Shown here one piece after another: positions 54,328-63,847 of a stretch of 64,000 nt of DNA. The DNA is from Acinetobacter sp. ANC 4204 (lineage in GTDB: Bacteria > Pseudomonadota > Gammaproteobacteria > Pseudomonadales > Moraxellaceae). The number at the start of each line of letters is the position of its first letter. Positions within the stretch are counted from its first letter, which is position 1. The DNA is taken from NCBI RefSeq assembly GCF_002135205.1, contig NZ_NEFZ01000007.1:62001-126000 (forward strand). The letters run 5' to 3'. The translations under genes were made by a program, and so were the position numbers. The notes beneath the pieces are model-generated. The model worked only from the letters and a program-made list of their open reading frames with translations, made no database searches and was not told the DNA's origin.

Positions 54328-55008
54328 TTAGAGCGTTGCTAGAATGTCTTTAAGCGTTTGACATGGGTTAGCAGACTGTGTAATTGGACGACCAATGACT
54401 AAATGAGTTGCGCCATCTAGCATGGCTTGCTTTGGCGTTACAATACGTTTTTGGTCATCTGCACTCGAACCTTCAGGGCGAATACCTGGAGTTACCAATG
54501 CGAACTCTGAACCAAGCGTTTCGCGTAACATTTTTGCTTCTTGTGCTGAACACACTACGCCATCTAAACCACTGTCTTTGGTCAGCTTAGCCAAACGTTT
54601 AACTTGTTCAAAGGGTTCAATATCGAGGCCGATATCGGCTAAATCTTCACGACCCATCGAGGTCAGGACCGTTACTGCAATGAGCTGGGTATTATAATTT
54701 CCCGCTTTTAAACGTTCGACACAAGTTTCCATCATTTTTCGGCCGCCTGAAGCATGGACATTCACCATCCAAACGCCCATTTCTGCCGCAGCACACACCG
54801 CTTGCGCAGTGGTATTTGGAATATCATGAAATTTTAAATCTAAGAACACTTCAAAGCCTTCACGATGTAAAGCTTTAACGATAGATGAGCCTTCATGGGT
54901 AAATAATTCTTTACCAACTTTCACACGGCATAATTGAGGGTCTAATTGCCCAGCAATCGTCATTGCGTCATAATGACTTTTTGCATCTAAGGCAACGATA
55001 ATACTCAT
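54328..55008 (-). CDS. pyrF: orotidine 5'-phosphate decarboxylase
   Basis: Last step of UMP synthesis. The 226-residue protein has the catalytic D-x-K-x2-D of [12 protein letters not shown], the N-terminal IIVALDAKS, and the C-terminal [13 protein letters not shown] phosphate loop. The frame runs to a TTG at 55023, but the ATG at 55008 is preceded by GAAGGG at 7 bases and gives the family start MSIIVALD. A terminator separates it from lapA upstream, so it has its own promoter here, although lapA, ihfB and pyrF often cluster. Confidence 0.96.
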   Translation of the reverse strand: MSIIVALDAKSHYDAMTIAGQLDPQLCRVKVGKELFTHEGSSIVKALHREGFEVFLDLKFHDIPNTTAQAVCAAAEMGVWMVNVHASGGRKMMETCVERLKAGNYNTQLIAVTVLTSMGREDLADIGLDIEPFEQVKRLAKLTKDSGLDGVVCSAQEAKMLRETLGSEFALVTPGIRPEGSSADDQKRIVTPKQAMLDGATHLVIGRPITQSANPCQTLKDILATL

Positions 55009-55157
55009 GAGGAGACCCTTCAAACTGACAAAATTATGGCATTATACGGATTAAGCCGAAAACGACCAAGACTATTTTTTCTAAAAACTATTCAAAATTC
55101 AAACCAAGCTCTTTATTCATATAATTTTATATCATTATCAATAGATTAATGCACAGT

Positions 55158-55192
55158 AAAAAACGCCTTTGGCCATATATCCAAAGGCGTTT
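55158..55192 (-). terminator. rho-independent terminator after lapA
   Basis: Stem AAACGCCTTTGG / CCAAAGGCGTTT with an 8-nt loop, between lapA and pyrF on the minus strand. Confidence 0.83.
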
Positions 55193-55247
55193 AAATCAAA
55201 CTAGCTTCAATATTTGGTAAAACAAAAACCCTACTTCATATTGTGGC

Positions 55248-55613
55248 TCAAAGCGGTGTAGATGGACGATCATTCGGATTGATATCTAACACCGTTTTTT
55301 CATGTCTTGTATGTGCTGCAGCTTCAGCAGCAGCCAACTGCGCCGCATGAATTTGTTCTTTACGGAGGTGATCAATATCTTTACGTAATCGCTTAATTTC
55401 CCAACTTTTCTGGAATACACGAAATACCTGAACACCAATCAACAAACCCAAAACAATCCCTAGCGCCATTGTTAACAATAACAACAAACCTAGACGCATT
55501 GCTGGAACCTGTATAAACAACAGATCAACAGTCAGCTCAGTTCCGTTTTGCAGTACTAAAGCTAAACAATAGCCAAACAGTACAATTAATAATGCGAATA
55601 ATACGTAACGCAT
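55248..55613 (-). CDS. lapA: LapA-domain membrane protein (lipopolysaccharide assembly protein A)
   Basis: A 121-residue inner-membrane protein with two transmembrane helices (about 3-21 and 40-62) joined by a short periplasmic loop (QNGTELTVDLLFIQVPAM), then a cytoplasmic coiled coil (KRLRKDIDHLRKEQIHAAQ). LapA acts with LapB to tune LPS synthesis through LpxC turnover in E. coli. No lapB follows here. The ATG at 55613 has GGGG at 5 bases. It lies 20 bases after ihfB and is probably co-transcribed with it. Confidence 0.85.
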   Translation of the reverse strand: MRYVLFALLIVLFGYCLALVLQNGTELTVDLLFIQVPAMRLGLLLLLTMALGIVLGLLIGVQVFRVFQKSWEIKRLRKDIDHLRKEQIHAAQLAAAEAAAHTRHEKTVLDINPNDRPSTPL

Positions 55614-55633
55614 AAACACCCCGATAAATTTTA

Positions 55634-55936
55634 TTAGTCTGCAGAATCGTTTACTGCATCACGTAATGCTTTACCTGGTTTAAAATGTGGAACAGCTTTA
55701 GCAGCCACCTCTACCGACTTACCTGTTTTAGGGTTACGACCTACACGAGGCTCACGATGGTGAAGTGCAAAACTCCCAAAACCACGAATTTCAATACGGC
55801 TATCAGAAGATAGTGATGCAATCATTTGATCAATCATAATCTTAACAGCTTCTTCCACTAGTGGCTCTGCTAAGTGTGGATTTTTTAGAGAAATACGCTC
55901 TATTAAGTCAGACTTATTAAGTGCTTCCGTAGTCAT
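55634..55936 (-). CDS. ihfB: integration host factor subunit beta
   Basis: A 100-residue HU/IHF-fold DNA-bending protein, the beta subunit of the IHF heterodimer. Signatures are [10 protein letters not shown] at the N-terminus, [25 protein letters not shown] (the DNA-intercalating arm with the conserved Pro in GRNPKTG), and the [13 protein letters not shown] end. It is in the usual rpsA-ihfB-lapA order, though the rpsA terminator lies between it and rpsA. Confidence 0.96.
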   Translation of the reverse strand: MTTEALNKSDLIERISLKNPHLAEPLVEEAVKIMIDQMIASLSSDSRIEIRGFGSFALHHREPRVGRNPKTGKSVEVAAKAVPHFKPGKALRDAVNDSAD

Positions 55937-55998
55937 CTGCGACCTCTTTAATTATCAAGCTACCATGTAGATAGAATGATAATAACCTGTTTAAATAC

Positions 55999-56038
55999 AA
56001 AACGGTAGCGTAATAAGTGAATACTACGCTACCGTTTA
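55999..56038 (-). terminator. rho-independent terminator after rpsA
   Basis: Perfect 13-bp stem AAACGGTAGCGTA / TACGCTACCGTTT with a 12-nt loop, between rpsA and ihfB on the minus strand. Some read-through into ihfB is plausible. Confidence 0.75.
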
Positions 56039-56097
56039 TTGTATTTGTGTAAAAAGTATTAGTTAACTTACATTAACAATACAATTTAAACATCTAC

Positions 56098-57774
56098 TTA
56101 GTTGCCCATTTGAGCTTTGATCAAATCACCAATAGTCTTAGGACCATTGTCTTGACCGTTAGCTGCTGTCTTCAAGTTAGCAACTGCTTCTTTCTCTTCA
56201 GCTTCGTCTTTCGCTTTGATAGACAAGTTGATAGAGCGAGATTTACGATCTACGTTGATGATTTTAGCTTCAACTTCTTGACCAACTTCAAGGAACTTAG
56301 TTGCATCTTCAACGCGGTCGCGATTGATTTCAGATGCTTTAAGAGTCGCTTCAACTTCGTCAGCTAACTTAACAGTTGCGCCACGAGCGTCAACAGCAGT
56401 TACAGTACCTTTAACAAGCGCACCGCGTTCGTTAGCAGCTAAGAAATCGTTGAACGGATCGCTGTTCATTTGTTTGATACCAAGGCTGATACGGTTGCCT
56501 TCAGCATCTACAGAAAGGATAACCGCTTCAACAGTATCACCTTTCTTGTAACGACGAATCGCTTCTTCACCTTGTTCGTTCCAAGAAATATCAGACAAGT
56601 GAACTAGACCATCAATACCGCCTGGTAAACCGATGAAGATACCGAAGTCAGTGATTGACTTGATAGTACCTGAAACCTTTTCACCTTTGTCGTGGTTCTT
56701 AGCAAACTCTTCCCATGGGTTAGCACGAGTTTGTTTGATACCAAGAGAAATACGACGACGTTCTTCGTCAACTTCAAGAACCATAACATCAACTTCATCA
56801 CCAATCTGAACAACTTTAGATGGGTGGATGTTTTTGTTTGTGTGGTCCATTTCAGAAACGTGTACTAAACCTTCAACGCCTTCAGCGATTTCTGCAAAAC
56901 AGCCGTAGTCAGTTAAGTTAGTTACGCGAGCTTTAACGATAGAACCTTTAGGATAACGGCTCATGATCGCCAACCATGGATCTTCGCCTAATTGCTTAAG
57001 ACCTAAAGATACGCGGTTACGTTCTTTGTCAAATTTAAGTACTTTAACAGTAACTTCTTGACCAACTTCAACCACTTCTGATGGATGCTTGATGCGTTTC
57101 CAAGCCATGTCAGTGATGTGAAGAAGACCATCAATACCGCCAAGGTCAACGAATGCGCCGTAGTCAGTAAGATTTTTGATAGTACCAGTAACTGTTTGAC
57201 CTTCTTCAAGCTGAGCAAGAAGAGCTTCACGGTCAGCTGAAGATTCAGCTTCCATAACAGCACGACGAGATACAACAACGTTATTACGTTTAGCATCAAG
57301 TTTGATTACTTTAAATTCTAACTCTTTACCTTCTAAGTGAGTAGTATCACGAATAGGACGAGTATCAACTAAAGAACCTGGAAGGAACGCACGAACTGGA
57401 CCGATGTCAACAGTGAAACCGCCTTTAACTTTACCAGAGATAACACCAGTAACGATTTCGCCGTCTTCAAAGATTTTTTCAAGTTTAGTCCAAGTTTCAG
57501 CACGTTTCGCTTTTTCACGTGATAAAACTGTTTGACCCATGCCATTGTCAAGAGCTTCAACAACAACATCAACAGTGTCGCCAACTTGAACTTCAAGTTC
57601 GCGTTGTTCATTTAAGAATTCAGCGCGGTCAACAATACCTTCTGATTTAAGGCCAGTGTCAACTGTTACCCAGTCAGAATCGATGTTTACTACAACGCCT
57701 TGGATGACAGCACCCTTTTCAACGTTGAGGTTTAATTCGCTTTCTTCAAAGAGGGCTGCAAAAGATTCGGTCAT
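56098..57774 (-). CDS. rpsA: 30S ribosomal protein S1
   Basis: A 558-residue mRNA-binding ribosomal protein with six S1/OB-fold repeats. The N-terminal two are shorter and bind the ribosome. The later ones share the repeating pattern G-x-V-x(3)-T-D-Y/F-G-x-F with G-x-D/E-G-L-V/L-H-x-S/T (for example [22 protein letters not shown] and [23 protein letters not shown]). The N-terminus [15 protein letters not shown] matches the family. The 112-bp leader before it may carry the autoregulatory structure known in E. coli, but none is drawn here. Confidence 0.98.
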   Translation of the reverse strand: MTESFAALFEESELNLNVEKGAVIQGVVVNIDSDWVTVDTGLKSEGIVDRAEFLNEQRELEVQVGDTVDVVVEALDNGMGQTVLSREKAKRAETWTKLEKIFEDGEIVTGVISGKVKGGFTVDIGPVRAFLPGSLVDTRPIRDTTHLEGKELEFKVIKLDAKRNNVVVSRRAVMEAESSADREALLAQLEEGQTVTGTIKNLTDYGAFVDLGGIDGLLHITDMAWKRIKHPSEVVEVGQEVTVKVLKFDKERNRVSLGLKQLGEDPWLAIMSRYPKGSIVKARVTNLTDYGCFAEIAEGVEGLVHVSEMDHTNKNIHPSKVVQIGDEVDVMVLEVDEERRRISLGIKQTRANPWEEFAKNHDKGEKVSGTIKSITDFGIFIGLPGGIDGLVHLSDISWNEQGEEAIRRYKKGDTVEAVILSVDAEGNRISLGIKQMNSDPFNDFLAANERGALVKGTVTAVDARGATVKLADEVEATLKASEINRDRVEDATKFLEVGQEVEAKIINVDRKSRSINLSIKAKDEAEEKEAVANLKTAANGQDNGPKTIGDLIKAQMGN

Positions 57775-57886
57775 GATATACCTGATAAAGTCAGCGGTCT
57801 TGGATCAGACAAGGCCGGTTTAGTTAAGCGTCTACATAGTCCATATTGAACTGATCAAGCTATGCTTCTGCTGAATATAAAATTCG

Positions 57887-58570
57887 TTAATTTGCTAATT
57901 GCTTATCTATATAAGCCGTCATGAGCTGAAACACCTCATCAATGTTCAATTCAGAACTATCAATGAGATAAGCATCAGCCGCTGGTTTGAGTGGAGCAAC
58001 TTCTCGCTCCATGTCACGTTTATCACGCGCCTCAATATTAGCTAAAATATCGTTTATTTTAGCATCCAGCCCCATACCCTGCAACTGCTTTACTCTTCGT
58101 TCAGCACGAGATTGGGCTGAAGCAGTTAAATAAATCTTCGCTTGTGCTTCAGGAAAGATAGATGTAGCCATGTCTCGACCGTCTGCAACCAAACCAGGGG
58201 GCTGTGCAAAAGCATGCTGGCGATCAACCAGTGCAGCTCTAAGTTCAGGAATCGTTGCAACTTTTGATGCAAACTCACCAACTCGCTCAGTGCGAATGGT
58301 TTGACTAACATCCTCACCCTTAAGCAAGACTTGTGTGCCTTGCGCAGTGCTTAAAAATTGTATGTCTAAATGTGTAGCAATTTCCACACATTGTGCCAAC
58401 TCTGTCGCCACAACATCTAACAAATCATGCTGATGTAAGGACAATCCCAACAGACGATAGAGTGCACCTGAATCGAGCAAATGAAACTGATAATGCGCTG
58501 CTATTTTTGCAGCGAGCGTGCCTTTGCCCGAACCACTTGGACCATCAATCGTAATAATTTGAACTGTCAT
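57887..58570 (-). CDS. cmk: cytidylate kinase
   Basis: Phosphorylates CMP and dCMP using ATP. The 227-residue protein has the P-loop GPSGSGKGT (residues 10-18), the LDSGALYR substrate site, the [13 protein letters not shown] block, and the lid-region RVKQLQGMG with [13 protein letters not shown]. It lies just upstream of rpsA, the usual enterobacterial-type order cmk-rpsA-ihfB. It begins 17 bases after the SRPBCC gene, so they may share a transcript. Confidence 0.97.
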   Translation of the reverse strand: MTVQIITIDGPSGSGKGTLAAKIAAHYQFHLLDSGALYRLLGLSLHQHDLLDVVATELAQCVEIATHLDIQFLSTAQGTQVLLKGEDVSQTIRTERVGEFASKVATIPELRAALVDRQHAFAQPPGLVADGRDMATSIFPEAQAKIYLTASAQSRAERRVKQLQGMGLDAKINDILANIEARDKRDMEREVAPLKPAADAYLIDSSELNIDEVFQLMTAYIDKQLAN

Positions 58571-58587
58571 TGCTTACCCAAAGTTTG

Positions 58588-59019
58588 TTATACAGATTTA
58601 GCGAGTTTTGAAAAACCTAGTTTAATCGCAGATTTAAGCTGTGCAAGGATTAATTTACTGACAAAAGGTACACGTGCCTGTAATTCAATCGTATAGGTCA
58701 CTAAAGTTTTATTTGGATCAATTGCTTCGAACTCAATAATCCCGAGATGATGCTTGATGAGTGGATTTTTAATAATTTTGTATTCAATCCGCTCATTCAC
58801 TTTCATTAATGTGATTTGTTCTTGTAAAGGCTTAATAGGACCGAAGCCCATACGACGAACAGAACCTAGACCATCAGGGCGTTCTGGATCTGCCGAGTCT
58901 TTTACCCGAACCACTTGGACTGGTGCAAATGCAACGTTATACGTGGAGTGTTTAGACAGTAAATCAAACACCTGCTCTAAAGGCGCACTAAACTCTTTCT
59001 TAATCTGAATATAATTCAT
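58588..59019 (-). CDS. SRPBCC-superfamily (polyketide cyclase/START-like) protein
   Basis: A 143-residue helix-grip fold protein: MNYIQIKKEFSAPLEQVFDLLSKHSTYNVAF at the start, GLGSVRRMGFGPIKPLQEQITLMKVNERIEYKI in the middle, and a C-terminal amphipathic helix (SKLILAQLKSAIKLGFSKLAKS). It could bind a hydrophobic ligand. The function is unknown. The ATG at 59019 with GGAA 7 bases before is preferred over a TTG at 59046. It lies between tadA and cmk. Confidence 0.82.
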   Translation of the reverse strand: MNYIQIKKEFSAPLEQVFDLLSKHSTYNVAFAPVQVVRVKDSADPERPDGLGSVRRMGFGPIKPLQEQITLMKVNERIEYKIIKNPLIKHHLGIIEFEAIDPNKTLVTYTIELQARVPFVSKLILAQLKSAIKLGFSKLAKSV

Positions 59020-59098
59020 GGTCGATTCCAATATATTATTTGACAATTTTAATTGTCATTTTATTTTACATGAAATGAGCATTATACAAACATCTCTG

Positions 59099-59596
59099 TC
59101 ACTTTTCTTGTAAACGAGATAGTCGTTTTTGCTCGCGACGCATTTTAAAAAATTGACTAAGTTGCAACGAGCATTGCTCATGCAAGCAACCTGCTTCAAA
59201 CAAAAACTGATGATTATAATACCCTGTTTCAAATAGTTTACGGGCACTGATTAAAGAGCCTGCTTTGGGTTCAGTTGCTCCAAAAACCACTTTTGCAACA
59301 CGTGCATGCACTAAAGCACCCACACACATGGTGCATGGCTCAAGCGTCACATATATGACCGCATCATCAGGTAAACGATAATTTTGTATATTTTGACAAG
59401 CATCTCGAAGAGCTTGAACTTCTGCATGTGCGGTAGGGTCATTCAATGAAATAGGTGCATTAAAGCCTGAACCAATAACCTTATTCTGGCTCACGATGAC
59501 CGCCCCAACAGGAACTTCTCCTTTTGAAGCGGCAACTGCAGCTTGCTCTAAAGCAAGCTGCATCCATTCACTGTCCGTTTTTAAAACATCTGTCAT
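59099..59596 (-). CDS. tadA: tRNA adenosine(34) deaminase
   Basis: Converts A34 to inosine in the wobble position of tRNA-Arg(ACG). The 165-residue zinc deaminase has H57-A-E59 (zinc ligand and catalytic Glu in PTAHAEVQAL) and P-C88-x2-C91 (LEPCTMCVGAL), plus the N-terminal MQLALEQAAVAASKGEVPVGAV. It begins 9 bases after the stop of the enoyl-CoA hydratase-family gene, so it is in the same operon. Confidence 0.95.
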   Translation of the reverse strand: MTDVLKTDSEWMQLALEQAAVAASKGEVPVGAVIVSQNKVIGSGFNAPISLNDPTAHAEVQALRDACQNIQNYRLPDDAVIYVTLEPCTMCVGALVHARVAKVVFGATEPKAGSLISARKLFETGYYNHQFLFEAGCLHEQCSLQLSQFFKMRREQKRLSRLQEK

Positions 59597-59605
59597 AAAG
59601 TCAAA

Positions 59606-60727
59606 TTAGATTAGGTCGTAATGCTTAAGAAGTTCGTTCCAACTTGCGATAGTTGTCGTTGGCGGATTTCCAGCAAAAATACCTTTTAAGCTATTATTAA
59701 CCCCTTGTTTCCATGCTGGTGACAAATCTTTATCCACTAAGCGCGCGCGTACACCCTCAACGAAATCTGCATGGCGAATTTTCCAGTCAGAAATTTGTGT
59801 CTCAAGCTCAAAAACTTCATTCCACGAATGAACCTGTTTACCCCACTGCCATAACAACCATGTTAATGCAGCAGTTGTAGGTGAACCTTTTTGCAAGTTC
59901 TCACTGGCTTGACGAAGCCAATCGCTACGCGCATCACTTAAACCGACAATAGCATCATAATCATGCTCAAAGTTCACACCACGACATACACTATGAATCA
60001 CATCCAACGAGTTTTGTAGTGGGCCTGGACCTACCGGGCGGTGCATACTATTTAAGGTATCATCAATCGCTCTAAAGTCACCTGCTGGATAATGGCTCCA
60101 ATCAATATTGATCAACTTTTCAAGCACGGTACTACGTTGCGTATCACAAATATGGGTGGCCCAGCCTATACCATATGCGCCAGCTGCCGTCATAATTGAA
60201 CCCGTTAAGCCAGTAAACAAGCCAATAGCACCACGATCTGCCAAGAAGCGCGTTGCGCCAACATCTGGATACAAACCGATATTAATCTCAGGCATCGCCA
60301 AACGTGAATGCGGTGTGACCAAACGGAATGGCGCAGCCATAAACAGACCTAAACCACCACCCATCACATAACCTTCGCCCCACACCAATACTGGTTTTGC
60401 ATAATTATGCAATAGTAGGTCCAGTGCATATTCTTGTTCAAAGAATTTATTTGCTGTCGCTACTTCATCATTAATCACCAATTGACGCAACTTACGCACA
60501 TCACCACCCGCACAGAATGCTTTTGGGGTCGTAGAATCTAACCAAATGGCTTTAACAGCATCATCATTATGAAAGTCTTGAAATACTTCAAATAGAGCAG
60601 AAACGATCGTTTCATCCAAAGCATGAAGTGATTTTGGTCGATTCAGACGAACAATGCGCCAACCATTTTTTGCTTCTTCTACAATCAAATCTGGATGGTA
60701 GTTTTTAGAAACGGGAGAATATGTCAT
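59606..60727 (-). CDS. enoyl-CoA hydratase/isomerase-family protein, 3-hydroxyisobutyryl-CoA hydrolase-like
   Basis: A 373-residue crotonase-fold enzyme. The oxyanion loop is [11 protein letters not shown], the central glycine-rich [16 protein letters not shown] follows, and then [18 protein letters not shown], whose Glu and Asp are typical of the hydrolase subgroup in valine degradation. The C-terminal extra domain (about 260-370) is the ECH_2 part of that subgroup. Its start overlaps the ung stop by four bases (ATGA), so it is translationally coupled to a DNA repair gene with no obvious functional link. Confidence 0.88.
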   Translation of the reverse strand: MTYSPVSKNYHPDLIVEEAKNGWRIVRLNRPKSLHALDETIVSALFEVFQDFHNDDAVKAIWLDSTTPKAFCAGGDVRKLRQLVINDEVATANKFFEQEYALDLLLHNYAKPVLVWGEGYVMGGGLGLFMAAPFRLVTPHSRLAMPEINIGLYPDVGATRFLADRGAIGLFTGLTGSIMTAAGAYGIGWATHICDTQRSTVLEKLINIDWSHYPAGDFRAIDDTLNSMHRPVGPGPLQNSLDVIHSVCRGVNFEHDYDAIVGLSDARSDWLRQASENLQKGSPTTAALTWLLWQWGKQVHSWNEVFELETQISDWKIRHADFVEGVRARLVDKDLSPAWKQGVNNSLKGIFAGNPPTTTIASWNELLKHYDLI

Positions 60728-61437
60728 GCGTCCAGCTGCCAGTCTATAGGCTCAATGCCATGTTGTTTAAGATAATTATTGGATTTTGAAAAAACTTTAC
60801 AACCGAAGAATCCACCACGGTTTGCTGCCAAAGGTGACGGATGTGCCGCCTTTAACACCAAATGTTTTTCTTGATCAATCCGTTGTCCTTTCCGCTGCGC
60901 ATATGCTCCCCAAAGAATAAAAACAATATGCTCTCGCTGTTCATTTAACACATCAATCACATGATCAGTAAAGTCTTCCCAACCTTGTTTTTGATGTGAT
61001 GTCGGTTGACCAGCTTCAACGGTTAATACACTATTCAACAGCAAAACACCTTGCTGCGCCCAACGAGTTAAATCCCCATGTTTAGGTATTTCAATACCTA
61101 AATCTTTATTTAACTCATGGAAAATATTACGTAAAGATGGCGGTAAAGCAAGCCCTCTTTGTACGGAAAAACTGAGTCCATGCGCCTGATCGGGTCCATG
61201 ATACGGGTCTTGTCCTAGAATCACTACTTTTACATTTGACAATGGTGTTGTATTAAATGCATTAAAAATCAGTGCATTTGGCGGATAAATCACTTTATTC
61301 GCCTTGATTTCTGTAACAAGAAATTGCTTTAACGCATCCATTTTTGGACTCAGTAAAAAATCACTTAATCCATATTTCCAACTGGCATCCAGCTGAATTT
61401 TATCAAGCTTGGTTTGCTGTTGTTCTGTTAAAGACAT
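60724..61437 (-). CDS. ung: uracil-DNA glycosylase
   Basis: Removes uracil from DNA. The 237-residue family 1 enzyme has the catalytic D77 in [17 protein letters not shown], the [18 protein letters not shown] block, and H199 in [12 protein letters not shown] (minor-groove loop). The N-terminal helix carries [14 protein letters not shown]. It heads a close-packed minus-strand unit: ung, crotonase-family gene (4-bp overlap), tadA. Confidence 0.97.
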   Translation of the reverse strand: MSLTEQQQTKLDKIQLDASWKYGLSDFLLSPKMDALKQFLVTEIKANKVIYPPNALIFNAFNTTPLSNVKVVILGQDPYHGPDQAHGLSFSVQRGLALPPSLRNIFHELNKDLGIEIPKHGDLTRWAQQGVLLLNSVLTVEAGQPTSHQKQGWEDFTDHVIDVLNEQREHIVFILWGAYAQRKGQRIDQEKHLVLKAAHPSPLAANRGGFFGCKVFSKSNNYLKQHGIEPIDWQLDA

Positions 61438-61478
61438 ACTTGCGCCTTATTCCTTGACTTTATATTCTGTGACAAATT

Positions 61479-62075
61479 TCACAATTTGACTTGCAATTCT
61501 ACATTCGGATTATGAAATTTGATACCTTCTTTTAACCTGCTATACATTTCAGTATCATTCCATTCTGCTTGAATTTGCTCTGAAAATTCTATTTCATTAA
61601 GAGCTAAAAGCCCCATCTGCTCATTTTCAATATCTTCAATAAAGCTTTGCGCATAACCCGTATCTGTTTCATGCACAATCACAGAATACACTTCCACGTC
61701 ACCCTCACCGTTTTGAGTTACAGTCGAAGCAAGTACTTGTTGGGCAAGGTAAAAGAAGATACGCGAAAATTGCTCAGCTGATGGTGAAACTGGTAAAGAT
61801 ACCCAACGCGCACTAAATGTTTTGCAGGCTTGAATATATTCAGGATCGTCGTTTTGCCAAAAACAAATTGCATGATCAAAAGAATCATAAAGATCTTTAA
61901 TCACACCTTTGAGCAAACCAAAGTCATAGACCATTTGACCATGATCTAATTTAGAGGCTTTGAGAAGTAATTCTACTTTGTAGCTATGACCATGAATCGA
62001 ACGCTTACAACGATCCGAAGTACAATTACGTACAATATGGGCATTTTCAAACTTAAATAACTTACGAATTAACAT
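61479..62075 (-). CDS. 6-carboxytetrahydropterin synthase (QueD family) with C-terminal extension
   Basis: A 198-residue pterin-family enzyme, for queuosine-precursor synthesis in the family. Zinc ligands are the His of FENAHIV and both His of IHGHSY. The nucleophile Cys lies in DRCKRSIHGH, the Asp-His pair in SFDHAICF, and the Glu in VHETDTGYAQ. The core fits, but about 70 residues more than E. coli QueD (121) are present, partly an insertion near 90-110 and partly a tail ending VELQVKL. No other que gene is nearby. Start ATG 62075 over TTG 62093. Confidence 0.85.
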   Translation of the reverse strand: MLIRKLFKFENAHIVRNCTSDRCKRSIHGHSYKVELLLKASKLDHGQMVYDFGLLKGVIKDLYDSFDHAICFWQNDDPEYIQACKTFSARWVSLPVSPSAEQFSRIFFYLAQQVLASTVTQNGEGDVEVYSVIVHETDTGYAQSFIEDIENEQMGLLALNEIEFSEQIQAEWNDTEMYSRLKEGIKFHNPNVELQVKL

Positions 62076-62197
62076 ATGTCGTAATGCAATCAAACTTTCT
62101 GAGGATTAACTTTAATTATAAAGCAAAAGTTAATAGATGCTCATTTATTTTATTGTTGAAGTCGATTGACAAATCATATCAACCTGCCCAACGACGT

Positions 62198-63145
62198 TTA
62201 AAACGGTGCCATACTTCGATATGCCACATAAACTGTTTGTTCTTTTCGCACCAAATCACTACTAAATTGACGTTTACGCTCATTGAGCATCACGTCTATT
62301 CTTACTTTAAAATAATTGGATTGAACACCCAGAAAATCATTAACCGTAGCCCGCTGCTCTTCTTCAATCTGATTAAACGGATCAATTTCCCACAACTCAC
62401 TGACATTAGAAAAATGTTTAAGACTGGCCTGTTGTTGTTTTTGCATGTTTTGAATAGCTGATATATCTAGTTTCGGGTCAATACTTGCCAATACCAACGC
62501 AGGTGCTGTATTTATATTCACCTTTAAGGCATTGCTCGATAATGCACTGACATAAGGTGCGATGAGTTGATAATTACGACCTTCAAAACCACGAACCAAC
62601 TTCAACTGCTCGATATTATAAAAAGGTCGATTTGCTGGTAAATAACCTTGAGCTAAACTTTGATAATAAGTCGATTCTGCGCCCATCGACCCACTGACTT
62701 CGTCATTTTCATCTTGCCAGTCAATAACTGCTTCTGAAAGTTGTGCAGGCAATCCAACACGCTCTAACAATTTTTCAAACCAGAGTTTTGCAGCTTCATT
62801 GACTGTTCCGTCTGATTTAAGCAGCCCATTTAAATTAAATTTACCCGACTGATCTTCCAGACGCCCTGAAACAAAACCGTCCTCTACTGGAAAAGCAGGC
62901 ATAGGCTTTGCCCACGTTTCTTGTAGATGATCAACATCCGCAGCATTCTGCGCATCATCCACCAACAATTCAGCAAAAAAAGCTTCAGCACTTTTTGCAT
63001 ATAACAAGGCTTGGTTTTGTCTCATTAGATAAGCAGTACTTTCAGCCGTATTGCGCTGATGTTTCGCAATAGTCGCTGCGAGGATAGTTGCTAAAGCCAC
63101 CATCACCAAAATCGTAATCAGTGCAATACCACGCTGAAACCGCAT
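62198..63145 (-). CDS. gspK: type II secretion minor pseudopilin GspK
   Basis: A 315-residue tip pseudopilin of the type II secretion pseudopilus. The N-terminal prepilin-peptidase site and helix are MRFQRG6-IALITILVMVALATI. Unusually for pseudopilins, GspK lacks Glu5, as is normal for it. The large globular domain carries the calcium-site-like segments and the WQDENDE and VNINTAPALVLASI blocks typical of GspK. The TTG one codon earlier is less likely: AGGGG lies about 9 bases before the ATG. It is downstream of gspJ. Confidence 0.95.
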   Translation of the reverse strand: MRFQRGIALITILVMVALATILAATIAKHQRNTAESTAYLMRQNQALLYAKSAEAFFAELLVDDAQNAADVDHLQETWAKPMPAFPVEDGFVSGRLEDQSGKFNLNGLLKSDGTVNEAAKLWFEKLLERVGLPAQLSEAVIDWQDENDEVSGSMGAESTYYQSLAQGYLPANRPFYNIEQLKLVRGFEGRNYQLIAPYVSALSSNALKVNINTAPALVLASIDPKLDISAIQNMQKQQQASLKHFSNVSELWEIDPFNQIEEEQRATVNDFLGVQSNYFKVRIDVMLNERKRQFSSDLVRKEQTVYVAYRSMAPF

Positions 63146-63226
63146 CAAAAGGTGCCCCTATTCGCAACGAATATACTTAAAAACAAATGGTTTGGTATAA
63201 AGCCCGTATGTTTCATATCCTACAAC

Positions 63227-63847
63227 TTAATCTTTTTGTTTTAAAAAGTCGGTATTTAACAAACTAAACACCCATTCATAACGCTCATCATTGACTGTGA
63301 GGTTTATTTTTAAACCGCGAGGCAACAGCTTGGCCTGTGCTAGATCATGATCATTTAATGCTGCTTCAGGCCACTGTGCTAATTCATTTGGATTGAGCAC
63401 CATCACTTGAAATTGATCGACCGACTCCATTAAGACACTGGTTTCAGGTTGGTCATGACCTATTTGATTTAAGTTTTTATATTTATAACGATACAGTTTT
63501 TTTTCATCTGCTTTGTAAACATATTCAACCCATTCTTCAGGTGGTATACCTTGCATTAAAGGATCTGTCACACCCGTTTTACTAAAACTAAGCTGCCCAT
63601 CTTGCAGTACCAAAGCAGGCTGAATTTGATCAGCCACATTGGCTGTAATTGGAACAATTTGTACCGAGTCACGTAGCAATTGCTGATAAGCTTCTTGTAA
63701 CTGCCCTAAACGTTGCTCATGTTGCGTATTTCGATCTTTGATCTTGATTAGATAATCAAACACTTTCCAGCCCAAAGCGGACAATACAGCAAAAATTGCT
63801 ATCGCCACTAATAACTCAACCAAAGTGAAGCCTGAGCGTTGTTTCAT
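63227..63847 (-). CDS. gspJ: type II secretion minor pseudopilin GspJ
   Basis: A 206-residue minor pseudopilin. The class III signal is MKQRSG-FTLVELLVAIAIFAVLSALGWKVF, with the cleaved Gly and the Glu5. The globular part has LLRDSVQIVPI, then PEEWVEYVYKADEKKLYRY, then VLMESVDQFQVMVL. Its start overlaps the gspI stop by four bases (ATGA). It forms the pseudopilus tip with GspI and GspK. Confidence 0.95.
   Translation of the reverse strand: MKQRSGFTLVELLVAIAIFAVLSALGWKVFDYLIKIKDRNTQHEQRLGQLQEAYQQLLRDSVQIVPITANVADQIQPALVLQDGQLSFSKTGVTDPLMQGIPPEEWVEYVYKADEKKLYRYKYKNLNQIGHDQPETSVLMESVDQFQVMVLNPNELAQWPEAALNDHDLAQAKLLPRGLKINLTVNDERYEWVFSLLNTDFLKQKD

Noticed and set aside
54125..54331. 68-codon plus-strand frame between lysO and pyrF
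   Set aside because: It is antisense to the more protein-like, frameshifted minus-strand relic and crosses the pyrF terminator hairpin.
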